NCBI RefSeq assembly: GCF_015751965.1
Contig: NZ_JADOVH010000006.1
Coordinates: 1 to 64,000, forward strand
Source of the DNA: Frigoribacterium sp. CG_9.8
GTDB taxonomy: Bacteria > Actinomycetota > Actinomycetes > Actinomycetales > Microbacteriaceae
Length of the DNA: 64,000 nt
Direction of reading: 5' to 3'
In this document: positions 26,214 to 34,782 of the stretch, in pieces
How the letters are laid out: each line of letters begins with the position of its first letter
Position numbering within the stretch: the stretch's first letter is position 1
Translations under genes and position numbers: made by a program
Notes under the pieces: generated by a model
Databases searched by the model: none
What the model was told of the DNA's origin: nothing
The model's input: only the letters and a program-made list of their open reading frames with translations

Positions 26214-26935
26214 CCTTTGATTCCCGGCCCGCCTCTGACCGCGAGGAGGATGCCCGCCGCCGCTCAGGCCGCCTCGGAGTGGGGATCGTCGGTGCCGGCC
26301 GCGTCGGCCCGGTGCTCGGGGCCGCCCTCGCCGGTGCCGGACATGCGGTTGTCGGCATCTCCGCGATTTCGGCATCCAGTCGCGAACGTGCGGAGGCGAT
26401 GCTCCACGGTGTGCCGATCCTCGATGTACCGGCGATCATCGAGCGCAGCGAACTGGTGATCCTTGCGGTGCCCGCCGCTGAGCTCCCGGCGCTGGTTGCT
26501 GGGCTCGCGTCAACGGGCGCGTGGCAGCCGGGGCAGCTCGTGCTGCACACGGCGGCCGAGTACGGCACGGCCGTGCTCGCTCCCGCTATCGCGGCCGGCG
26601 TTATTCCGCTTGCCATTCATCCAGCCGTATCATTCACGGGTACCACCATCGATATCGCGCAACTTGTCGGAGCATACTTCGCGGTGACCGCGCCGGGCCC
26701 GGTGCAGCCGATCGGGCAGGCGCTCGTTGTCGAGATGGGCGGCGAGCCAATCATCATCGCGGAGGAGGATCGCCCCGCCTACGCGGAGGCGATCGCGACG
26801 GCGACGAGCTTCTCGAGCGCCATCGTTGACCAGGCCACGAGCCTGCTTGCCTCGATCGGCATCGAATCGCCAGGGGCTGTGCTCGGGCCGCTTGTGCGGT
26901 CATCGGTGGAGAACGCGCTGCGCCGTTCGCACTGA
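26210..26935 (+). CDS. Rossmann-fold protein with DUF2520 domain
   Basis: 241 residues. The N-terminal dinucleotide-binding motif is VGIVGAGRVGPVLGAALAGAG; residues about 75-110 (SELVILAVPAAELPALV) continue the fold. From about 135 the DUF2520 part begins (AIHPAVSFTGT). The architecture is that of a 6-phosphogluconate-dehydrogenase-like reductase. It typically precedes panC in actinobacteria, so a link to pantoate or ketopantoate reduction is plausible but unproven. The start overlaps the preceding stop (ATGA). Confidence 0.85.
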   Translation: MTFDSRPASDREEDARRRSGRLGVGIVGAGRVGPVLGAALAGAGHAVVGISAISASSRERAEAMLHGVPILDVPAIIERSELVILAVPAAELPALVAGLASTGAWQPGQLVLHTAAEYGTAVLAPAIAAGVIPLAIHPAVSFTGTTIDIAQLVGAYFAVTAPGPVQPIGQALVVEMGGEPIIIAEEDRPAYAEAIATATSFSSAIVDQATSLLASIGIESPGAVLGPLVRSSVENALRRSH

Positions 26936-27012
26936 CACAGGTCTCAACTGACAACACGTGTAATGGGCAGCGACATCTGCTGGCTGCACACTCGTGGCAC
27001 TAGCATCGAGGG

Positions 27013-27876
27013 ATGCCGATAGCCGTAGCCGAGACAATTTCCGAGCTGCGAGAGATAACCGCTGAAGCCCGATTTGCAGGAAAACGCATAGCCCTCGTGC
27101 CCACGATGGGTGCACTTCACGCGGGCCATCTCGCGCTCGCCCAGCGGGCATGCGAGATCGCCGACCTGGTGATCGTCTCCATCTTCGTCAACCCGATGCA
27201 GTTCGGTCCCACCGAGGACATCGACCGCTATCCGCGTACCCTGCTGGAAGACTTGAAGCAGCTGGAGCCGTTCGGCGTCAGCGCGGTCTTCGCCCCGAGT
27301 GTTGCCGAGATGTACCCGACGGGCTCGAGCGACACCCGTGTCACTGCCGGTCGGGTCGGCTCGCTCTACGAGGGTCACACCCGCTCGGGACATTTCGACG
27401 GCGTGCTCACGGTGGTGTCGAAACTCCTGAACGTCGCCCAACCCGCGGTCGTGCTGTTCGGGCAGAAGGATGCCCAGCAGGTATTCCTCGTGAAGCGGAT
27501 GATCGTTGACCTCAACCTGCCCGTCGCGGTCGAGATCGTGCCGACGGTGCGCGAAGACGGCGGTCTCGCCCTCTCGAGTCGCAACCGGTTTCTTGACGTG
27601 AAGGAGAAGCGGGCCGCACGGGGGCTATCCATCGCGCTCGAGGCGGCCGAGTCATCCGCTGACCGGGGCATCGATGCGGTTCTCGCCGCCGCGCAGTCGG
27701 TGCTGATGGGGGAGCACCTCGTGCAGCTCGACTATCTCGCGGTGGTCGACCCCCAGACCTTCCTCCCGGTCGACGATGTTTATCAGGGGCGAGCGATCGT
27801 GCTGGTCGCGGCGCGTGTCGGCTCAACGCGTCTCATCGATAACGCGGCGATCTTCCTCGCAACCGCGCGGTCCTAG
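27013..27876 (+). CDS. panC: pantothenate synthetase
   Basis: 287 residues. It condenses pantoate with beta-alanine through a pantoyl-adenylate. The adenylate-forming motif VPTMGALHAGHLALA, FVNPMQFGPTEDIDRYPRT, FGQKDAQQVFLVKRM and LALSSRNRFL are all present. It lies 77 bp after the DUF2520 gene, and lysS follows after a 270-bp gap that contains a large palindrome. Confidence 0.96.
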   Translation: MPIAVAETISELREITAEARFAGKRIALVPTMGALHAGHLALAQRACEIADLVIVSIFVNPMQFGPTEDIDRYPRTLLEDLKQLEPFGVSAVFAPSVAEMYPTGSSDTRVTAGRVGSLYEGHTRSGHFDGVLTVVSKLLNVAQPAVVLFGQKDAQQVFLVKRMIVDLNLPVAVEIVPTVREDGGLALSSRNRFLDVKEKRAARGLSIALEAAESSADRGIDAVLAAAQSVLMGEHLVQLDYLAVVDPQTFLPVDDVYQGRAIVLVAARVGSTRLIDNAAIFLATARS

Positions 27877-27940
27877 CGCCGGGGCCTCCTTCCGCCCCCA
27901 CCTCTTGCCGCCCCACCCCCCGCCTCGCCCCGCCCCACCC

Positions 27941-27998
27941 CGGGCGTATACGGACAATCCGGGTCGGCAAGCTGCCCCGGATTGTCCGTATACGCCCG
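27941..27998. repeat. long perfect palindrome between panC and lysS
   Basis: Arms of 23 bp (27941-27963 and 27976-27998; CGGGCGTATACGGACAATCC is the first part) are exact reverse complements around a 12-base loop. The transcript would form a very stable hairpin. There is no T-run on either strand. The rest of the 270-bp gap is a C-rich stretch and the lysS upstream region. Confidence 0.95.
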
Positions 27999-28146
27999 CC
28001 GTGGCTGGTGCGCGACGCGGGGAAGCCCTGACGCCGAGGCATCCCACCGCCATGGTGTATGGGCAGGACTCCTCCCGCCCCCGCGAAAGCGTTCGACCGT
28101 GCGACCGTAAGCTTGGGCGAGCCGCTACCTTCAGGAGTACACCCGC

Positions 28147-29646
28147 ATGACCGAGCAGACCACGCCGCCAGAACCGACGGAAGAAGAGCTGTCCGAGCAG
28201 ACCCGGGTGCGCCTCGGCAAGCGTGAGCGCCTGATCTCCTCCGGCGCCGAGGCCTATCCCGTCGGGCTGCCGATCACCACCACGATTCCCGCCGTGCGGG
28301 CTGAGTACCAGCACCTGGAAACGGATGCCGTCACCGGCGTCACCGTGGGACTGGCTGGCCGCGTAGTGCACCTCCGCAACACGGGCAAGCTCTGTTTCGC
28401 GTCGCTGCAGTCCGGCGACGGATCGCGCATCCAAGCCATGGTCTCGCTCGCCGAGGTGGGTGAGGAGTCGCTCCTGAAGTGGAAGGATCTCGTCGATCTC
28501 GGCGACCACCTCTTCGTTTCTGGAGAGGTGATCTCCAGCCGCCGAGGCGAGCTGAGTGTGCTTGTGAAGGAATGGAAGATCGCAGCGAAGACGCTGCGCC
28601 CGCTGCCCAACCTTCATGTGGAGCTCAATGAGGAGACCCGGGTGCGCGCCCGCTACCTCGACCTGATAGCGCGGGAGGGTGCGCGCCGCATGGTGCGCGA
28701 CCGTTCGGCCGCCGTCGCCTCCCTGCGTAAGACCTTCGATGAGCACGGCTACATCGAGGTGGAGACCCCGATGTTGCAGACCATGCACGGCGGGGCATCC
28801 GCACGGCCCTTCGTCACCCACAGCAACGCGTTCGACACCGAACTCTTCTTGCGTATCGCCCCCGAGCTGTTCCTCAAACGCGCCGTCGTCGGTGGTATCG
28901 AGCGGGTGTTCGAGATCAACAGGAACTTTCGCAACGAGGGTGCGGACTCCACGCACTCGCCCGAGTTCGCCATGGTGGAGGCCTACCAGGCCTACGGCGA
29001 TTACAACCAGATGGCGGATCTCACCCAGGAGATGATCCAGAAGGCCGCGCTCTCCATCGGCGACAGTCTGGCCGTGACGCTCGCCGACGGTACCGAGTAC
29101 AACTTCGGCGGTGAGTGGGATCGCATCACCATGCTCGGCTCGCTGAATGCGGCATCCGGCTGGCAGATCACCGCGCACACCCCCCTCGACGAGCTGCGCG
29201 GCTATGCCGACTCCGTGGGTGTGGAGGTCGGCCAGCCGACCCCGGGCAAATTCATCGAGGAGCTGTGGGAGCATTTCGTGAAGCCTGGCCTCACCCGCCC
29301 CACTTTCGTCATGGACTTCCCGGTGGACACCTCGCCTCTCGTACGCGACCACCGCACCGAGCCCGGTCTCGTCGAGAAGTGGGATCTCTATGTGCGCGGC
29401 TTCGAGCTCGCGACCGGCTATTCCGAACTGGTGGATCCCGTGATCCAGCGTGAGCGGTTCGTCGAGCAGGCAAAACTCGCCGCTGCGGGCGATCCAGAGG
29501 CCATGCGTCTGGACGAGGAATTCCTGCGCGCCCTCGAGTACGGGATGCCACCATCCGGGGGTATGGGGATGGGTGTCGATCGCCTGCTCATGGCCCTGTC
29601 CGGGCTCGGTGTGCGCGAGACAATCCTCTTTCCCCTGGTCAAATAG
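28147..29646 (+). CDS. lysS: lysyl-tRNA synthetase, class II
   Basis: 499 residues, normal for LysRS-II. The N-terminal anticodon-binding OB fold includes GLAGRVVHLRNTGKLCFASL. Class II motif 1 is near RARYLDLIA, motif 2 is INRNFRNEGADSTHSPEF with the conserved FRNE, and motif 3 is GMGMGVDRLLMALSG. It charges tRNA-Lys in the cytoplasm. A ribosome site (AGGAG, seven bases before ATG) supports the start. Confidence 0.97.
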   Translation: MTEQTTPPEPTEEELSEQTRVRLGKRERLISSGAEAYPVGLPITTTIPAVRAEYQHLETDAVTGVTVGLAGRVVHLRNTGKLCFASLQSGDGSRIQAMVSLAEVGEESLLKWKDLVDLGDHLFVSGEVISSRRGELSVLVKEWKIAAKTLRPLPNLHVELNEETRVRARYLDLIAREGARRMVRDRSAAVASLRKTFDEHGYIEVETPMLQTMHGGASARPFVTHSNAFDTELFLRIAPELFLKRAVVGGIERVFEINRNFRNEGADSTHSPEFAMVEAYQAYGDYNQMADLTQEMIQKAALSIGDSLAVTLADGTEYNFGGEWDRITMLGSLNAASGWQITAHTPLDELRGYADSVGVEVGQPTPGKFIEELWEHFVKPGLTRPTFVMDFPVDTSPLVRDHRTEPGLVEKWDLYVRGFELATGYSELVDPVIQRERFVEQAKLAAAGDPEAMRLDEEFLRALEYGMPPSGGMGMGVDRLLMALSGLGVRETILFPLVK

Positions 29647-29656
29647 GGAGTCTCCG

Positions 29657-29743
29657 GTCGCTAAGAAGAAGGGTGCCCAGCCTGATCAGCGCGCTATCGG
29701 CATCCAACAGCTCGGCCGCCGTTCGCCCAGCCGTGAGTCGTAG
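29657..29743 (+). CDS. possible 28-residue basic protein with a GTC first codon
   Basis: The reading AKKKGAQPDQRAIGIQQLGR ending RSPSRES stops at TAG 29741-29743. It is preceded by GGGAG with ideal spacing, but the codon at the start position is GTC rather than GTG or ATG. It could be a decayed small gene, a case of non-canonical initiation, or a chance reading. It sits between lysS and the small membrane gene, which follows 9 bp later. Confidence 0.3.
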   Translation, partial: VAKKKGAQPDQRAIGIQQLGRRSPSRES

Positions 29744-29752
29744 TCTTGACCG

Positions 29753-30010
29753 GTGATCGAAAACTTTTGGGCCAACGCGGCGTACTCGTTGATTCCCACG
29801 CTGCTGGTGGGGCTGATCTTCTGGCTCATGATGCGCGCGATCTTCCGCGCAGACCGCACCGAGCGCACGGTCTATGCCGCAATCGAGGTAGAAGAGCGCG
29901 CCCGCTTTGCGGCTGAGCAGACGGCGGCTGAGCAGACGGCGGCTGAGCAGACGGTGGCCGAGCGAACGGTGGCCGAGCGAACGGTGGCCGAGCGAACGGC
30001 GGCCGAGTAG
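29753..30010 (+). CDS. small membrane protein with repeat-derived C-terminus
   Basis: 85 residues from the GTG at 29753. One membrane segment (SLIPTLLVGLIFWLMMRAIF, about 12-31) is followed by a charged linker RADRTERTVYAAIEVEERAR. The last third consists of AAEQT and VAERT pentapeptides from a 15-bp minisatellite. TAG codons inside the repeat array stop it at 30008-30010 and again at 30038-30040. Reading through both would extend the protein to a TGA near 30157 with the ending AHPPVPPARTPPA. Single-pass proteins of this kind next to lysS are common in Microbacteriaceae; function unknown. Confidence 0.7.
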   Translation: MIENFWANAAYSLIPTLLVGLIFWLMMRAIFRADRTERTVYAAIEVEERARFAAEQTAAEQTAAEQTVAERTVAERTVAERTAAE

Positions 30011-30118
30011 AAGGTGGCCAAGCGAACGGTGGCCAAGTAGAAGGTGGCCAAGCGAACGGTGGCCAAGCGAACGGCGGCTGAGGGTGCGGCGGCTGAGGGT
30101 GCGGCGGCCGAGCGTGCG
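29909..30118 (+). repeat. 15-bp minisatellite, 14 units
   Basis: Fourteen consecutive 15-bp units, with types GCGGCTGAGCAGACG, GTGGCCGAGCGAACG, GTGGCCAAGCGAACG, GTGGCCAAGTAGAAG and GCGGCTGAGGGTGCG. The unit keeps the reading frame of the membrane protein. Units 7 (29999-30013) and 9 (30029-30043) carry TAG at the fourth codon. Confidence 0.95.
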
Positions 30119-30202
30119 CACCCACCAGTGCCACCCGCCCGCACCCCTCCCGCCTGACCCCCCTTCCCGCGCGACCCCCTCCCGCGCGACCATCTCCCGC
30201 GC

Positions 30203-30272
30203 GACCATCTCCCGTTTTTCCGACCACCCACCGGTATCGACAGGGGGGTGGTCGCAAAAACGGGAGATGGTC
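30203..30272. terminator. 27-bp inverted repeat between convergent genes
   Basis: Arms 30203-30229 and 30246-30272 match at 26 of 27 positions around a 16-base loop and include CCCGTTTTT on one strand and AAAAACGGG on the other. It lies between the repeat-bearing membrane gene and the 3' end of the TetR gene, so a bidirectional terminator is possible. An extra copy of GCGCGACCATCTCCC directly precedes it. Confidence 0.7.
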
Positions 30273-30301
30273 TCTCGAGAGGAGGCCAACTGGGGCGGTC
30301 G

Positions 30302-30931
30302 TTACGAAACTCCCGCCATCACCGAGCGAAGCAGATCCACCGCCTTGGTGTAGTTCTCGCGTGGATCACGCGAGCTGGAATGCGGCCAATTCTTCATCGC
30401 GACCCGCATCGCCGACAGGCAGACGCCGAGCAGGATTTGTGCGGCTTCCTCGCGCTGCTCGTCGGTGTCGGTCGCAAAATTCGGTTCGGTCCTCAGCCAG
30501 TCGGCGACCACAGCGTCGAGACGATCCTCCATTGCGCTCACCCGCAGAATCTGTCGGGTGAGAAGCTGGGGGTACTTCTCGAGCACGAGTTTTCGTAGGT
30601 CGCGGGACTCTTCGATGATGCTCGAGTCGGCGATCACGGAATAGACGAGGGACGCCACGTCGTGCAGCACGTCGCCGCTGCGATGCGTGGACAGGTGCTC
30701 GATCGCCGGGTCACTTGCGCCGCGCGAGTCGATGCCGAGCACGGCATCCTCCTTGGATGCGAAGTAGTTGAAAAAGGTCCGGGATGACACGTTCGCCCGG
30801 TCGCTGATGGCGTCAACGGTCGCGTGTTCGAGTCCGACCTCGAGAGCGAGCTCGGCAGCCGCCACAAAGATGGTGCGGAAAGTAGCGGCTCGTTTGCGCT
30901 CCCGGATTCCTGCATCCGGCAACTCATTCAT
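30302..30931 (-). CDS. TetR/AcrR family transcriptional regulator
   Basis: 209 residues. The N-terminal helix-turn-helix spans about 13-60: RTIFVAAAELALEVG, ATVDAISDRANVSSRTFFNY, FASKEDAVLG. The C-terminal ligand domain is unconserved, as usual. The target is unknown: no divergent gene lies immediately next to it, and the neighbour upstream (31032-31323) is on the same strand. Confidence 0.88.
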   Translation of the reverse strand: MNELPDAGIRERKRAATFRTIFVAAAELALEVGLEHATVDAISDRANVSSRTFFNYFASKEDAVLGIDSRGASDPAIEHLSTHRSGDVLHDVASLVYSVIADSSIIEESRDLRKLVLEKYPQLLTRQILRVSAMEDRLDAVVADWLRTEPNFATDTDEQREEAAQILLGVCLSAMRVAMKNWPHSSSRDPRENYTKAVDLLRSVMAGVS

Positions 30932-31031
30932 GAGTGCATTCTTTCATAGTCTGCAAAAAGTCTGAATCAAAGTCGTGCGGGCATCGATGATCGTCCACGA
31001 CCCCCGCGCCAGTCACGGGTGACTCGCAGCG

Positions 31032-31323
31032 TCAGTCGACGACGAGCAGCTCTCCCACCTCGCACTCAAGAGCGCGACCGCGCCCGACAGATGGCGGCGA
31101 GCGTCGAATAGCGGATGGCGCGCGCCCGGTTGTTCTTCAGCACGCTGAGGTTGACGATGCTCACGCCCACCAGCTCGCTCAGCCGGGTCAGCGTCATCCC
31201 ACGCGCCTCGAGCAGCTCATCGAGCCTGCAGCGGATGCCAGAGTCTTCGTCACCGACGATCAGGTGAGCCCGTCGGTGTCGAAACGCGATCAACACCGCC
31301 GCCGCCGCGCGAGCGATTCGCAC
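31032..31323 (-). pseudogene. XRE-family (YozG-like) regulator, C-terminal frameshift
   Basis: The core CRLDELLEARGMTLTRLSEL, VGVSIVNLSVLKNN and RAIRYSTLAAICRA is a small Cro/CI-type helix-turn-helix close to the YozG family, which is usually paired with a DUF2975 membrane protein. The frame ends at 31066 with RSRS, but a one-base shift just before that point reads LECEVGELLVVD to a TGA at 31032-31034, the usual ending of this family. A short insertion or indel near 31070-31082 therefore seems to have broken it. About 30 upstream residues (RAAAAVLIAFRHRRAH) do not fit the family and may be the tail of a lost partner gene; the start codon is uncertain. Confidence 0.6.
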
Positions 31324-31561
31324 CAGCGACCGATTCCCGGTGAGTTGGTTGGCCTGCTACATCCGGCCTCATAACGAAAATCGACAACGACCACCACCGT
31401 TAATCTCACTGGGGACGGAGCCGTAGGTCACGCATCCGTCGTCCAGCCCGGAAATGAGGATTCGGATGCCCTCACGCACCCGGCGGCAAAACTCGTCACG
31501 CCTGCGGCGAACAGGGGCAGTAATCGCAGGGTTCGCTGGTTATTCTCTCTATAACGGCACC

Positions 31562-31577
31562 GCACCTGCATAGGTGC
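31562..31577 (+). promoter_or_regulatory. hairpin in the clpC leader
   Basis: GCACCT-GCAT-AGGTGC lies just before the AGAGGAG ribosome site of clpC. It may be an operator half-site pair or an mRNA hairpin; no known CtsR or ClgR consensus is recognised. Confidence 0.35.
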
Positions 31578-31590
31578 CAGAGGAGTAAAC

Positions 31591-34077
31591 ATGTTCGAAC
31601 GATTTACCGACCGAGCCCGCCGGGTCGTCGTCTTGGCGCAAGAAGAAGCCAAGATGCTGAACCACAACTACATCGGCACCGAGCACATCCTGCTGGGTCT
31701 CATCCATGAGGGTGAGGGCGTCGCAGCCAAGGCGCTCGAGTCGCTCAACATCTCGCTTGACGCCGTGCGCGAGCAGGTCCAAGACATCATCGGCCAGGGT
31801 CAGCAGCAGCCGACCGGCCACATCCCCTTCACGCCCCGCGCAAAGAAGGTACTCGAGCTCTCGCTTCGTGAAGCGCTGCAGCTCGGTCACAACTACATCG
31901 GCACCGAGCACATCCTGCTCGGTCTCATCCGCGAGGGCGAAGGTGTCGCAGCCCAGGTGCTCGTGAAGCTGGGTGCCGACCTCAACCGGGTGCGCCAGCA
32001 GGTCATCCAGCTGCTCTCCGGATACCAGGGCAAAGAGCAGGTCTCCGTCGGCGGTGATACCCAGGCTGCAGCCCAGGGCGGGAGCCAGATCCTCGACCAG
32101 TTCGGGCGCAACCTCACCCAAGCGGCGCGCGACGGCAAGCTCGACCCGGTGATCGGGCGCGAGAAGGAGATGGAGCGGGTCATGCAGATCCTGTCCCGCC
32201 GCTCCAAGAACAATCCCGTGCTGATCGGTGAGCCCGGCGTCGGAAAGACGGCTGTCGTTGAGGGACTCGCCCAAGCCATCGTGCGCGGTGACGTGCCGGA
32301 GACGCTGAAAGACAAGCAGCTCTACACGCTCGACCTGGGCTCGCTCATCGCTGGGAGCCGCTACCGCGGTGACTTCGAGGAACGTCTGAAAAAGGTGACG
32401 AAGGAGATCCGCACCCGCGGTGACATCATCACCTTCATCGACGAGATCCACACCCTCGTCGGTGCGGGAGCTGCCGAGGGCGCGATCGATGCCGCATCCA
32501 TCCTCAAGCCGCTGCTCGCGCGCGGTGAGCTCCAGACCATCGGAGCCACCACAATCGACGAGTACCGCAAGCACTTCGAGAAGGATGCCGCACTCGAGCG
32601 CCGCTTCCAGCCCGTTCAGGTGCACGAGCCCTCCATCGCGCACACGATCAATATCCTCAAGGGACTCCGCGACAAGTACGAGTCGTTCCACAAGGTCTCC
32701 ATCACGGATGGCGCTATCGTCGCGGCCGCGAACCTGGCCGATCGCTATGTGGCCGACCGTTTCCTACCGGACAAGGCGATCGACCTGATCGACGAGGCCG
32801 GCGCACGCCTTCGGCTGTCGATCCTTTCGGCTCCGCCGGAGCTGCGCGAGTTCGACGACAAGATCGCCGTGGTGCGTGGGTTCAAGGAAGGTGCGATCGA
32901 AGACCAGGACTTCGAGAAGGCTGCATCCCTTCGTGACGAAGAGAAGAAGCTGCTCGGAGAGCGCCTGCGCCTGGAGAAGAAGTGGAAGAGCGGCGAGGCC
33001 GGATCGACAGGCACAGTGGATGAAGGCATCATCGCCGAAGTCCTTGCTGCGGCCACCGGCATCCCGGTGTTCAAGCTCACCGAGGAGGAGACCAGCCGTC
33101 TCGTCTTCATGGAGAAGGCACTGCACCAGCGCGTCATCGGTCAGGAAGAGGCCATCTCGGCCCTGTCCAAGACCATCCGTCGCACCCGCGCCGGACTCAA
33201 GGACCCGAAGCGCCCGAGCGGTTCGTTCATCTTCGCCGGTCCGACCGGTGTGGGTAAGACGGAGCTCGCGAAGGCACTTGCCGAGTTCCTCTTCGACGAC
33301 GAGAACGCGCTGATCGCGCTCGACATGTCGGAGTACGGCGAGAAGCACACGGTTTCTCGACTGTTCGGTGCCCCTCCCGGGTTCGTCGGCTTCGAAGAGG
33401 GCGGCCAGCTCACCGAAAAGGTGCGTCGCAAGCCGTTCTCCGTGGTGCTGTTCGATGAGATCGAGAAGGCTCACCCCGACATCTTCAACTCGCTCCTCCA
33501 GATTTTGGAAGAGGGACGTCTGACGGATGGCCAGGGTCGCGTCGTCGACTTCAAGAACACGGTGATCATCATGACCACCAACCTCGGAACGCGGGACATC
33601 TCGGGCACACCGCTCGGCTTCACCTCCTCCGCCGACACTGCCACCGGGTACGACCGGATGCGCGGCAAGGTTGTCGAAGAGCTGAAGAAGAACTTCAAGC
33701 CGGAGTTCCTCAACCGGGTCGATGAGACGATCGTCTTCCCGCAGCTGACCAAGGACGAACTGCTGCAGATCGTGGACCTGTTCATCAAGCGTCTCTCCGA
33801 GCGCCTGTTGGATCGAGACATGACCGTGGAGATCGCGGTTCCCGCCAAGGAACAGCTGATCAAGGTCGGATTCGACCCCTCGCTCGGAGCCCGGCCGTTG
33901 CGCCGTGCCATCCAGCACGAGGTTGAAGACCAGCTGAGCGAGCGCATCCTCACCGGTGACCTGAACGCGGGCGACCACGTGCATGTCGATTATGTCGATG
34001 GGGCATTCGTCTTCACGACCGGGCGCCAGCCGGGTCGCGAGTCGCTCGAAGCGGAGATCGCGGCATTGGAAGCCTAA
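31591..34077 (+). CDS. clpC: ATP-dependent Clp protease ATP-binding subunit ClpC
   Basis: 828 residues. An AAA+ unfoldase that feeds ClpP. Two N-terminal repeats share the word [13 protein letters not shown] (near residues 28 and 105). D1 has Walker A GEPGVGKT near 212 and D2 Walker A GPTGVGKT near 549. A UVR-like middle domain ([20 protein letters not shown]) marks ClpC rather than ClpB. The D2 ClpP-binding region and sensor GARPLRRAI are intact. The ribosome site AGAGGAG is optimal. A strong terminator follows, so it is probably monocistronic. Confidence 0.97.
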   Translation: MFERFTDRARRVVVLAQEEAKMLNHNYIGTEHILLGLIHEGEGVAAKALESLNISLDAVREQVQDIIGQGQQQPTGHIPFTPRAKKVLELSLREALQLGHNYIGTEHILLGLIREGEGVAAQVLVKLGADLNRVRQQVIQLLSGYQGKEQVSVGGDTQAAAQGGSQILDQFGRNLTQAARDGKLDPVIGREKEMERVMQILSRRSKNNPVLIGEPGVGKTAVVEGLAQAIVRGDVPETLKDKQLYTLDLGSLIAGSRYRGDFEERLKKVTKEIRTRGDIITFIDEIHTLVGAGAAEGAIDAASILKPLLARGELQTIGATTIDEYRKHFEKDAALERRFQPVQVHEPSIAHTINILKGLRDKYESFHKVSITDGAIVAAANLADRYVADRFLPDKAIDLIDEAGARLRLSILSAPPELREFDDKIAVVRGFKEGAIEDQDFEKAASLRDEEKKLLGERLRLEKKWKSGEAGSTGTVDEGIIAEVLAAATGIPVFKLTEEETSRLVFMEKALHQRVIGQEEAISALSKTIRRTRAGLKDPKRPSGSFIFAGPTGVGKTELAKALAEFLFDDENALIALDMSEYGEKHTVSRLFGAPPGFVGFEEGGQLTEKVRRKPFSVVLFDEIEKAHPDIFNSLLQILEEGRLTDGQGRVVDFKNTVIIMTTNLGTRDISGTPLGFTSSADTATGYDRMRGKVVEELKKNFKPEFLNRVDETIVFPQLTKDELLQIVDLFIKRLSERLLDRDMTVEIAVPAKEQLIKVGFDPSLGARPLRRAIQHEVEDQLSERILTGDLNAGDHVHVDYVDGAFVFTTGRQPGRESLEAEIAALEA

Positions 34078-34090
34078 GACGCACATCACC

Positions 34091-34132
34091 AATCGAGCCT
34101 GTCGGAATTTTGGCAGGCTCGATTGTGCGTTT
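34091..34132 (+). terminator. Rho-independent terminator after clpC
   Basis: Perfect 11-bp arms AATCGAGCCTG / CAGGCTCGATT with a 12-base loop, followed by GTGCGTTT. It starts 13 bp after the clpC stop. Confidence 0.85.
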
Positions 34133-34143
34133 AAACTCTACGG

Positions 34144-34644
34144 ATGACCTTTTCAGTTCGAGCAGCGCGTACCAGTGACGTGCCGTTCATCCAGGCCCTC
34201 GTCGAACCGCTCGTGCAGCGGCGCATCCTGCTCGGCAAGGATTCTGTTGTGTTCTATGCGGCGATCCAGGAATTCCGCATTGCCGAAGACGCGGCCGGTA
34301 GAGCCATCGGCTGTGGTGCTCTGCACGTGATCTGGCAGGATCTTGCCGAAGTGCGCACCCTCGCCGTCACCGATGACTGGCTGCACCGGGGTGTGGGCCA
34401 TGCCCTGCTGGAGCAGCTGGAGGCGGATGCTCGCAATCTGGGTCTCAGCCGACTGTTCTGCCTCACCTTCGAAGTGCCGTTCTTCACCAGGCACGGCTTC
34501 GAGCCGATGACTGAGGAGCCGATCGACCCGGCGGTGTACCTCGAGCTTGTGCGCTCGCCCGACGAGGGGGTTGCCGAGTTCCTCGATCTCGCCCGGGTGA
34601 AACCCAACACCCTCGGCAACACGAGGATGATTAAAATACTGTAA
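34144..34644 (+). CDS. GNAT N-acetyltransferase, amino-acid N-acetyltransferase (ArgA-like)
   Basis: 166 residues. The acetyl-CoA pyrophosphate loop is near VRTLAVTDDWLHRGVGHALL (motif A, R-G-x-G-x-x-L). FCLTFEVPFFTRHGFEPM resembles the short stand-alone N-acetylglutamate synthases of actinobacteria (Rv2747-type), which make N-acetylglutamate for arginine synthesis. The assignment to glutamate is by family resemblance; another amino acid is possible. Confidence 0.75.
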   Translation: MTFSVRAARTSDVPFIQALVEPLVQRRILLGKDSVVFYAAIQEFRIAEDAAGRAIGCGALHVIWQDLAEVRTLAVTDDWLHRGVGHALLEQLEADARNLGLSRLFCLTFEVPFFTRHGFEPMTEEPIDPAVYLELVRSPDEGVAEFLDLARVKPNTLGNTRMIKIL

Positions 34645-34782
34645 ATTCTGCCCCCGAATGAGGGTGGTCACCTAGTCTTTACCCTGCGTTCGCTTTCACG
34701 CCCTGTTCCTGTCATCAGAGGATCGTTGGCTGGGCGTCGCGTGCGTTGACCACGCTGCTGTGTTCACTCGGAGAGGGTAATT

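Noticed and set aside
27823-29352. A 509-codon frame antisense to lysS and panC
   Set aside because: It is the complement of strongly recognised synthetase codons, a common artefact in GC-rich DNA, and its translation shows no family motif.
29639-30289. Repeat-rich minus-strand frames with RRLLSRR or WPPFAWPP runs
   Set aside because: They are antisense readings of the 15-bp minisatellite and vary only with the repeat unit.
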